The notes beneath the pieces were generated by a model, which did no database searches, was not told the DNA's origin, and saw only the letters and a list, made by a program, of their open reading frames with translations. Source: Opitutia bacterium UBA4654 (GTDB lineage: Bacteria > Verrucomicrobiota > Verrucomicrobiia > Opitutales > Intestinicryptomonadaceae). Taken from it: a stretch of 33,585 nucleotides of DNA. The position numbers were made by a program, and so were the translations under genes. The DNA is taken from NCBI GenBank assembly GCA_002405555.1, contig DHMA01000006.1, forward strand, positions 1 to 33,585, in the 5' to 3' direction. The stretch's first letter is position 1. Each line of letters opens with the position of its first letter. Of this stretch, positions 16,150 through 22,457 are shown in pieces.

Positions 16150-16614
16150 ATGATAAAAGACAATATCCGCAATCTGTCGCTCTACGAAAACGCCCACCCC
16201 GAATTCAAAAGAGCCTTCAAAATCATTCTCGACACGCCCGCCGACCAGCCCGACGGCGCGACGGAATTCGACGGCATAAAGCGCATGGTGCAGTCGTACA
16301 CAACCCGCGCGGCGGCGGAAAAGCGCATGGAGGCGCACGAAAAATACATCGACATTCAGTACGTCGCAGAGGGCGAGGAAAAATTCTTCTTCGCCGACAA
16401 AAAAATCTTCAAAATCACCGACCCCTACAACGCCGAAAAGGACGTCGAATTCTACGACAGCGCGGATTTCGAGAAGTCGGAATCGGCGGAGGCGTCGGTC
16501 TTGAAGGCGGGCGAATTTGCGGTGTTCTTCCCCGACGACGCCCACAAGCCCAGCCTGCACACCGACAAACAGCACGCGGTGAAAAAAATCCTGCTGAAAA
16601 TCCCCCTCAAATAA
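16150..16614 (+). CDS. YhcH/YjgK/YiaL family protein (putative sugar anomerase)
   Basis: 154 residues, the usual length of this cupin-like family (DUF386), which includes YhcH/NanQ. Hallmarks visible are AHEKYIDIQYVAEGEE in the middle and FFPDDAHKPSLH near the C-terminus, with His and Glu as metal ligands. Characterised members speed up anomer interconversion of N-acetylneuraminate or act next to sugar catabolism. The ATG is one base after the prmC stop, so it rides on the prfA-prmC transcript, an odd setting for a sugar enzyme. No sialic-acid genes are in the window, so the substrate is open. Confidence 0.88.
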   Translation: MIKDNIRNLSLYENAHPEFKRAFKIILDTPADQPDGATEFDGIKRMVQSYTTRAAAEKRMEAHEKYIDIQYVAEGEEKFFFADKKIFKITDPYNAEKDVEFYDSADFEKSESAEASVLKAGEFAVFFPDDAHKPSLHTDKQHAVKKILLKIPLK

Positions 16615-16622
16615 AAAAAGGC

Positions 16623-16651
16623 TTGCATTGGGCGCGAGCGTGCGTTTAAAT
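16623..16651 (+). promoter_or_regulatory. Candidate promoter of tRNA-Cys
   Basis: TTGCAT at 16623-16628 and TTAAAT at 16646-16651 with 17 bases between, ending 19 bases before the tRNA. The match to sigma-70 consensus is weak (3/6 and 4/6). Confidence 0.35.
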
Positions 16652-16670
16652 GCAAAACTTTAATTTATTC

Positions 16671-16741
16671 GGCGTGGTAGCCAAGTGGTAAGGCAAGGCT
16701 CTGCAAAAGCTTCATCATCGGTTCGATTCCGATCCACGCCT
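16671..16741 (+). tRNA. tRNA-Cys (anticodon GCA)
   Basis: A full cloverleaf can be folded: acceptor stem GGCGTGG/CCACGCC, D-stem GCC/GGC, anticodon stem AGGCT/AGCTT with one G-U pair, loop CTGCAAA with anticodon GCA at 16703-16705, short variable loop, T-stem ATCGG/CCGAT with loop TTCGATT. The discriminator base is U, as expected for tRNA-Cys. CCA is not encoded. A terminator follows eight bases later. Confidence 0.97.
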
Positions 16742-16748
16742 TTTTTTT

Positions 16749-16779
16749 GCCGAACGCAGCAAGCGGTCGGCTTTTTTTT
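16749..16779 (+). terminator. Intrinsic terminator of tRNA-Cys
   Basis: Nine-base stem with one mismatch (GCCGAACGC / GCGGTCGGC), AGCAA loop, then eight T. A further T8 run lies just before the stem at 16741-16748. Confidence 0.9.
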
Positions 16780-17047
16780 GTGCTTGGGCAAATCGGGAAA
16801 GCCGACGCGCCCCCTGCCGCATTTTTGCGTGTTTGCCGAACGCTCCGCAAACCGCGGCGAAGCGCGGTTCAAGACGGGCGCGGGTAAAACACGCGGCGAC
16901 GCGTAGGCGCGTCGGGACAAAATGCGGACGCGGGCAAAAACCCGCGCTTTGAATTTCGCGCAAAAACGGAATTTTCAGGAAAGCGAAAACGCCCGCGTTT
17001 AACCGCAAAACATTCGCCGCCTATTTCGAAAAAAACGCCCGCAAAGC
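16780..17047. other. Non-coding stretch with three consecutive hairpins
   Basis: No credible gene on either strand. Three perfect hairpins occur within 97 bases: 16850-16869 (AACCGCG/CGCGGTT), 16897-16914 (CGACGCG/CGCGTCG, 4-base loop) and 16929-16946 (CGCGGG/CCCGCG). They may be a structured RNA, a repeat family, or chance in GC-rich DNA. Confidence 0.45.
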
Positions 17048-17079
17048 AAAAACGCCCGCCGAGAAAGAATCGGCGGGCG
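17048..17079 (-). terminator. Intrinsic terminator of the efflux operon
   Basis: Minus strand: CGCCCGCCGA, 7-base loop, TCGGCGGGCG (10-bp perfect stem), then five T, about 70 bases after the outer-membrane factor stop. Confidence 0.9.
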
Positions 17080-17151
17080 GGGTCTAAAATTCAAACTTTG
17101 CGATGCGGAGGGAAAGGCGAATCCGAAAGAGAGAATCCGCGCGGCAGGGTT

Positions 17152-18639
17152 CTATTGCGTGTTCGCGGAATCGGCAGTCTCGCCGTCGCCGAAAGCCTCC
17201 TTAAAGAAGAGCCACTGTGAGTCCTCCTCCGTGTCCTGCAAGTCGGACTCGCTCCAACCGCCGCCGAGCGCGGCGTAAAGCGAGACGATGTTCGAGACGA
17301 ACTGCCGCCTGCTCGAAACCTGACTCTGCTCCGAAGACAGCATGGAACGCTGGGTGTCGAGCAAATCGAGGAATTCGATTTCGCCCTCAGAATAGAGTTT
17401 GGACGACAGCTCGAACGCCTTTTTGTTGCTCTCCACAAGCTTGTTTATGTGGGCGATTCTCTCGCGCTGTTTCTGCGCCGAAACGATTGCGTCCTCCACC
17501 TCTTTCAACGCCGTGAGCACCGCCGAATTCCACGAGACGCCCGCAGCCTCCGCGACCGCCTTTTGGAGTTTCACGTTGAAATACGTCTTGCCCGCCTGAA
17601 AGAGATTCCAGCTTGCGCTCGGCCCCGCCGACCAAGTACCGTACTGGTTTTGCACGAGCTTTCCGACGTCGGGCGCCTGATAGGAAATCTGCCCCGTTAT
17701 GAAAAATTTGGGGTAGAAGTCCGACTTTGCGTTGCCGATTTTTGCGACCGCCGCGTGCAGTTTGTTTTCCGCCGAAAGAATGTCGGGACGGCGGCGGACG
17801 AGCTTTGCGGGAACGCCCGTCGGCACAAAGCTTTCCAAAATCGGAAGCTCGCGCGGGGCTTCAAGCTCCTTTTCGAGCGAGCCTGCGGGCAGAGCCAGAA
17901 GCAGTTCGAGCGCGTGGCGGGCGAGCAGCATTTGGCTTTCGAGCTGCGGAATCTGCGCGGACGTGCTGTCGAGCTGCGCGGCGGCGCGCACGACGTCCAA
18001 ATCGGATACAAAACCGTTGGACTTGCGTTTAACGGTTATATTGTATGTTTTGCGCTGGGCTTCGAGATTCCGCTTGGTAATAATCAGCTCCTGCTGATAG
18101 CCTCTGTACAGAAAATAATTTTTTGCGACCTCCGCCGCGACCGAAATCTTCGTCGCGCATTTGTCGGCGAGAGCCGCCTTGTAGTCGGACACCGCCGCCT
18201 CTATGCCGCGCCGCGTGCCGCCGAAAATATCGACCTCCCACGCCGCGTCCGCGCCCCACGAAAACGAGTGGTTCGACGCCGAAAACCTCCCCGCCTGCTT
18301 GAAGCCCGCGTCGGCGTCGAGCGACGGGAAGAATCCGCTTTGCGTGATGCCGAGCGTTGCGCGGGCCTGCTTGATTTTCGCGACCGCCGTAGCCAAATCG
18401 AAATTCTTTTCAAACGCGCGGCGCACAAGCGACGACAGCGTTTCGTCGCCGAAGACGCCCCACCATTCGGCAAGCTCGGCGTCGGTCGGCTCGCGCAAAG
18501 CCGCGACGTTTTTGCCGTCGGAGGAGTATTTTTCGGGAAGCGCGTCGGCTTTCGGTTTTTCGAAGTCGGGGCCGACCATGCAGCCGCACAGCGCGGCGCA
18601 CGCGAAAGCCGTTATTATTTTCTGATAAATTCTATTCAT
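17152..18639 (-). CDS. Outer-membrane efflux lipoprotein (NodT/OprM-type)
   Basis: 495 residues. The signal peptide ends in lipobox LCGC (Cys20) followed by MVGPDFEKP, the usual start of NodT-family outer-membrane factors. Two OEP repeats with long helices follow, including LSSLVRRAFEKNFDLATAVAKIKQARATLG and the mirrored half near LFQAGKTYFNV and SSKLYSEGEIEFLDLLDTQRS. It should trimerise into the exit duct of the efflux system encoded upstream. The start at 18639 (MNRIYQK) lies inside the end of the permease gene (8-base overlap); an in-frame ATG at 18654 is less suitable. The acidic C-terminal tail is not typical. Substrate unknown. Confidence 0.93.
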   Translation of the reverse strand: MNRIYQKIITAFACAALCGCMVGPDFEKPKADALPEKYSSDGKNVAALREPTDAELAEWWGVFGDETLSSLVRRAFEKNFDLATAVAKIKQARATLGITQSGFFPSLDADAGFKQAGRFSASNHSFSWGADAAWEVDIFGGTRRGIEAAVSDYKAALADKCATKISVAAEVAKNYFLYRGYQQELIITKRNLEAQRKTYNITVKRKSNGFVSDLDVVRAAAQLDSTSAQIPQLESQMLLARHALELLLALPAGSLEKELEAPRELPILESFVPTGVPAKLVRRRPDILSAENKLHAAVAKIGNAKSDFYPKFFITGQISYQAPDVGKLVQNQYGTWSAGPSASWNLFQAGKTYFNVKLQKAVAEAAGVSWNSAVLTALKEVEDAIVSAQKQRERIAHINKLVESNKKAFELSSKLYSEGEIEFLDLLDTQRSMLSSEQSQVSSRRQFVSNIVSLYAALGGGWSESDLQDTEEDSQWLFFKEAFGDGETADSANTQ

Positions 18640-19984
18640 ATCTAAGAGCCTCAATGGGGTCGAGCCGCGCCGCCTTCCACGCGGGGTAGTATCCGAAAAC
18701 CACGCCCACGAGAGCCGAAACGCCCACAGCCAAAACTATCGCGCCGTACGAAACCGACGACGGCCAGTGCATGAGAACCGACATCGCAACCGACAGCCCG
18801 TGTCCGAGCGCGATTCCAAGCAGCCCTCCGAGCATGCAAATCACGATTGATTCCACCAAAAACTGTTTGAGAATGTCGCCGCCGCGCGCGCCGACCGCCA
18901 TGCGCAGCCCGATTTCGCGCGTGCGCTCCGTTACCGAAACGAGCATTATGTTCATGATACCTATGCCGCCTACAAGCAGCGAAACGAACGCCACGCACAG
19001 AAGCAGGTTCGTAATGGTCTCGGTCTGCGACGTGAAAAACTCGGAAAATTCCGCCATGGTGCGGATTCTGAAATCGTCGTCGTTTTCGGGCGCAAGCCTG
19101 TGGGTTTCGCGCATTACGGCGGTGATTTCCTCCACCGCGCGGGGCACCTCCGCCTGACTCGGCGCGGAGAGAATAAGCGAGTCCACGTTTGCGAAGCGCA
19201 CGGGCGGGCGGTTCGAGCTTGACGACGACGGGTACAAGTCGAGGCTTCCGACGTAGAAGTCGGACGTGCTCGACGCGCTGCTTGTGGAGCTTGTCGCGGA
19301 AGTCGAGCTAAGCGACGTGCTTCCCGCGCCGCGCAGGCGCATTTTCACGGTGGTCCACGGCGCGATTACCGTGTCGTCCTGGTCGAAGCCCATCATGTTT
19401 GCGCCCTTTGTTTTGAGTACGCCGATGATTTTAAATACTACATTCTGAATGCGCAAATCCTTGCCGACGGGGTTTTCGCCGTCGAAAAGCTCGCGCACAA
19501 TCGTAGACCCCACGAGGCAGACTTTGGAGCCGCGCGCGACGTGCACGGGGTCTATCGGCTCGCCGTCCTCTATGTACCAGTTCGCGATTTTCAGGTAGTC
19601 GGCGTTGACGCCTATGATGCTGAACGGGCTCCAATTCCTTCCGCCGTAGATAATCTGCCCGCGCACGTTCACCACGGGAGAAACCGACACGACCGACGGG
19701 CAGCCCTTTTTGATTGCGGCGACGTCGGTAAGCGTGATGTTCGCCCTGCCGCTCGAACCCGAGCTTACGCCGCTTCTCGTGATGGTTCCCGGCCAGACGC
19801 GGATTGTGTTCACGCCCATGTTGGCGATGTTTTTTGCAAGCGTCTCCCTCGCGCCGTTGCCTATTTCCATAAGCGCGATGACCGCGGCGATGCCTATGAC
19901 AATGCCGAGCGTCGTCAGGAAAGTACGGGTTGGGTTGCGGCAGATTGCCTTCAACGCCCATTTCAATACGCGCAGTTTTCTCAT
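18632..19984 (-). CDS. MacB-type ABC transporter permease
   Basis: 450 residues. The N-terminal membrane helix (about 22-40) is followed by a large periplasmic MacB_PCD domain and three C-terminal FtsX-type helices (around FVSLLVGGIGIMNIMLV, SIVICMLGGLLGIALG and VGVSALVGVVFGYYPAWKAARLDPIEALRYE, the standard ending). In MacB the ATPase is fused to the permease; here it is a separate gene upstream, with ATGA overlap. Residues 222-241 and 253-257 are almost only Ser, Thr and Ala, an insertion I do not expect in this family. It works with the adaptor and outer-membrane factor of the same operon as a mechanotransmission pump for peptides, lipids or macrolide-like compounds. Confidence 0.94.
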   Translation of the reverse strand: MRKLRVLKWALKAICRNPTRTFLTTLGIVIGIAAVIALMEIGNGARETLAKNIANMGVNTIRVWPGTITRSGVSSGSSGRANITLTDVAAIKKGCPSVVSVSPVVNVRGQIIYGGRNWSPFSIIGVNADYLKIANWYIEDGEPIDPVHVARGSKVCLVGSTIVRELFDGENPVGKDLRIQNVVFKIIGVLKTKGANMMGFDQDDTVIAPWTTVKMRLRGAGSTSLSSTSATSSTSSASSTSDFYVGSLDLYPSSSSSNRPPVRFANVDSLILSAPSQAEVPRAVEEITAVMRETHRLAPENDDDFRIRTMAEFSEFFTSQTETITNLLLCVAFVSLLVGGIGIMNIMLVSVTERTREIGLRMAVGARGGDILKQFLVESIVICMLGGLLGIALGHGLSVAMSVLMHWPSSVSYGAIVLAVGVSALVGVVFGYYPAWKAARLDPIEALRYE

Positions 19985-20676
19985 TTTCGCAATACGGTGT
20001 CGGAGGAAATTTCCCCGTCTTTGAGTTTGATGATGCGTTTCGCGCTTTGCGCGACGTCCATTTCGTGGGTAACGAGGACGATTGTAACGCCGTCCTTTTC
20101 GTTGATTTCGTTGAAAATCCGCAGGATTTCGTCGCTCATTTTCGTGTCGAGGTTGCCCGTCGGCTCGTCGGCGAAGACTATCTGCGGCTTGTTGACGAGC
20201 GCGCGGGCTATTGCCACGCGCTGCTGCTGTCCGCCCGAAAGCCGCGACGGCTCGTGGTCCATGCGGTCGGCAAGCCCGACGCGTTCGAGCATTGCCTTAC
20301 CCATTTCGAGCATCTTCTTTTCCGACAAATGCGCCGCGGTGTAGCCGAGCGGCATTATGACGTTTTCGAGGGCGGTCGTCCTTGCGAGCAGGTTGAAATT
20401 CTGGAAGACGAAGCCGATTTTCTTGTTTCTTACGTCCGCGCGGCCGTCGTTGTCGAGCTTCGAAATCTCCCTGCCGTCGAGCCAGTACTCGCCGCCCGTG
20501 GGTCTGTCGAGACAGCCCAGAATGTTCATCAGCGTGCTTTTGCCCGAACCCGAAACCCCCGTGAGCGCGACCATTTCGCCGCGCTCCACATTCAGGGTAA
20601 TGCCCTTCAAGACGGGCAGCGAGATGTCGCCCATGAAGTAGGTTTTTTGAATGTTTTTAAGCGAAATCAGGCTCAT
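19981..20676 (-). CDS. ABC transporter ATP-binding protein (MacB/LolD type)
   Basis: 231 residues from the chosen start MSLISLKNIQKTYFMG. Walker A is GVSGSGKS (40-47), the signature is LSGGQQQR (146-153) and Walker B is IVFADEPTGNLD. EPTGNLD and the ~230-residue length are typical of the MacB/LolD/FtsE group. The open frame runs further upstream to 20886, but those 70 residues are a shadow of the adaptor gene. The start codon overlaps the adaptor stop as ATGA (20673-20676) and its own end overlaps the permease start by four bases, so all are translationally coupled. It powers the efflux complex. Confidence 0.96.
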   Translation of the reverse strand: MSLISLKNIQKTYFMGDISLPVLKGITLNVERGEMVALTGVSGSGKSTLMNILGCLDRPTGGEYWLDGREISKLDNDGRADVRNKKIGFVFQNFNLLARTTALENVIMPLGYTAAHLSEKKMLEMGKAMLERVGLADRMDHEPSRLSGGQQQRVAIARALVNKPQIVFADEPTGNLDTKMSDEILRIFNEINEKDGVTIVLVTHEMDVAQSAKRIIKLKDGEISSDTVLRK

Positions 20677-21947
20677 TTTTTTGCGGGCGCGTTGCCCTTT
20701 TTGCGTTGCGGCATTTTCGGCATGAACGGCGTTGTCACCGCGGACTTTGCGGCGGCGGTTTCGACGCCCGTTATGAGGACGTCGCCCGCCTTGATTTCCG
20801 CCGTTTCGACAGCAGTCCACGCGCCGTCGTTGATAAGGGTTTTGACCTTCACGGGGCGCACTTTGTTTTCGCCCGCAAGCACCCACACGCAGCGCGAATT
20901 TTCGGGCGCGGACTCGCCGTCGGCGATGTATTTTGCGTCGGGCGAAAAGCGCAGAGCCGCGTTCGGCACGGCGAGCGCGCCGTTTTTGCGCGCGGTTTCG
21001 AAACTCAGATTCGCCGAAAGATAGGGCAAAAGTTTCAGGTCGGAGTTGTCCGTGAGAACCTCCACAACATACGTCACCACGTTTTGCGACATCGTGGCGT
21101 TCAGGCGGATTTTCCCGACTGTGCCCGCGAATTTTTCCGACGGGAACGCGTCAACCGTAAACGACACGGGCTGTCCCTTGTGGATTCCGCCGATATCCGC
21201 CTCGTTCACCGAAGCCCAGACCTCCATGCGGCGCAGGTCTTTTGCGATGGAAAACAGGCTGCTTGCGCTCATGTTCGAAACAACCGTCTGCCCCACGTTC
21301 ACCTTGCGGTCGATGACGACGCCGTTGACGGGAGCTTTGATGACGCAGTATTCGAGGTTGCGCTTTGCCTCTTTCATGTTCGCCTCCGCCTGCACGACGT
21401 CCGCGTTCGACTGCAAAATTTTGGCCTTTGCCACGTCTATTTCGGCGGTCGCCTTTTCCCACGCGGCAAGGTAGGAGTCGTACGACGCCTGCGAGAGCGC
21501 TTCCGACGCGCCAAGACGCTCGGCGCGTTTCCAGTCGCGCTCAGCCTGACGCAGGTTAGTTTGCGCCACGACGAGGTTTGCGTTCGCCTGCGTCTGCGCC
21601 GCCTTTGCGGCTTCGAGCTTTGCGTTCGCGCTCAGGTAGTTCGACTGCTGGATTTGGTCGTCGATAAGCGCGATGACGTCGCCCTCGCGGATTTCCGAGC
21701 CGTAATCGACCTCCTTGCCGTCCTTGTCCTTTCCGAACGCGATGATTTCGCCCGAAACGCGGGCGGCTACGTCAACCAGGTCTTCGGGTTCGACAGTGCC
21801 CGTTGCGTCTATTGTCTTCACGACGTCGCGCGTCTGCGCCGTTGCCGTTTTGAATTGTACGGCGGCTTCCGACGACCCGAAAAATCCGAAATATATGCCC
21901 GCGCCCGCGGCTGCGAGCACAATGGCTGCAAATAATAATTTTTTCAT
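20673..21947 (-). CDS. Periplasmic adaptor of tripartite efflux (MacA/HlyD family)
   Basis: 424 residues. One N-terminal membrane anchor (3-22), then a biotinyl-lipoyl-like half (VDVAARVSGEI), a long alpha-helical hairpin rich in Ala, Gln and Asn (about 100-190), the second lipoyl half (CVIKAPVNGVVIDRKVNVGQTV), and beta-barrel and membrane-proximal domains. It bridges the inner-membrane permease and the outer-membrane factor. It is the first gene of the four-gene unit, with AAAGGG just before the ATG. The Lys-rich tail (RKKGNAPAKK) is unremarkable. The promoter must lie in the AT-rich DNA shared with the divergent HTH gene. Confidence 0.95.
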   Translation of the reverse strand: MKKLLFAAIVLAAAGAGIYFGFFGSSEAAVQFKTATAQTRDVVKTIDATGTVEPEDLVDVAARVSGEIIAFGKDKDGKEVDYGSEIREGDVIALIDDQIQQSNYLSANAKLEAAKAAQTQANANLVVAQTNLRQAERDWKRAERLGASEALSQASYDSYLAAWEKATAEIDVAKAKILQSNADVVQAEANMKEAKRNLEYCVIKAPVNGVVIDRKVNVGQTVVSNMSASSLFSIAKDLRRMEVWASVNEADIGGIHKGQPVSFTVDAFPSEKFAGTVGKIRLNATMSQNVVTYVVEVLTDNSDLKLLPYLSANLSFETARKNGALAVPNAALRFSPDAKYIADGESAPENSRCVWVLAGENKVRPVKVKTLINDGAWTAVETAEIKAGDVLITGVETAAAKSAVTTPFMPKMPQRKKGNAPAKK

Positions 21948-22041
21948 GTTCCCTTTATATACAAAAAATTTCCTCCGTGCACTGATGAAAAACGCAGACG
22001 AAGCAATAAAGTTTCAAAAAATAAAAATACGCAATAAAAAA

Positions 22042-22070
22042 TTGACACAACAAACGCAGCTCCCATATTG
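22042..22070 (+). promoter_or_regulatory. Candidate promoter of the HTH gene
   Basis: TTGACA at 22042-22047 (perfect -35) and CATATT (22064-22069) or ATATTG (22065-22070) as the -10, 16-17 bases apart. The -10 lies inside the palindrome at 22059-22075. The transcript would start near the ATG at 22078, so the message may be leaderless. Confidence 0.45.
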
Positions 22071-22075
22071 GGAGC
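22059..22075. promoter_or_regulatory. Perfect inverted repeat, candidate autoregulatory operator
   Basis: GCTCCCA-TAT-TGGGAGC: seven-base perfect arms over a 3-base centre, covering the predicted -10 of the HTH gene and ending two bases before its ATG. The position is typical of a self-repressing DNA-binding protein. Confidence 0.5.
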
Positions 22076-22077
22076 GC

Positions 22078-22359
22078 ATGGACGGCAGAAAATCGCACGA
22101 AATAACGGTACTTGAAGAATTCATGAAGGAAAACGGATTCACGCGCAAGGATTTGGAGGCGCAGGTAGGCTCGCGCTCGCGCGTTTCCGAGGTGCTGTCG
22201 GGCAAAAGGCAGCTGTCGATTTCAATGCTGAAAAATCTGGTGAACAACTGGGGAATAGACGCAAACCTGCTTCTAAAAGACCCGTCGAACAAGCCCGAAA
22301 AACACGCCGCCGCCGAGCGCAAAAGCGGCAAAGACTCCATCGTCTGGCTGCTCGACTAA
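22078..22359 (+). CDS. HigA-like helix-turn-helix protein
   Basis: 94 residues from ATG 22078. The core GFTRKDLEAQVGSRSRVSEVLSGKRQLSISMLKNLVNNWGI matches the XRE-type HTH of HigA antitoxins (GLTRKDL, GSRSRVSEVL, KRPLT). An upstream in-frame ATG at 21985 would add 31 residues coded by AT-rich DNA unlike the neighbouring genes and would leave only 37 bases for two divergent promoters; I therefore prefer 22078, which has GGGAG close by. Against this, a few residues before it (PYWER) could match the Tyr-Glu of longer HigA proteins. No HigB toxin gene flanks it. It may act as a stand-alone repressor of itself and of the divergent efflux operon. Confidence 0.8.
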   Translation: MDGRKSHEITVLEEFMKENGFTRKDLEAQVGSRSRVSEVLSGKRQLSISMLKNLVNNWGIDANLLLKDPSNKPEKHAAAERKSGKDSIVWLLD

Positions 22360-22457
22360 TCCCCCCTCCCTCCCGTTTTCGCCGCACGATTCCGCCGAAT
22401 CCCGCGCGTTGCAATACGCAGAAATGCCTTGCAAAAGCGGAAGTTTATCGATTAATT

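Noticed and set aside
16715..17008. Minus-strand open frame antisense to the tRNA-Cys flank
   Set aside because: It covers a terminator and part of a tRNA on the opposite strand; no coding signature.
20677..20886. N-terminal extension of the efflux ATPase
   Set aside because: Seventy Arg-rich residues that are an out-of-frame reading of the adaptor gene; the ATGA overlap start is standard.
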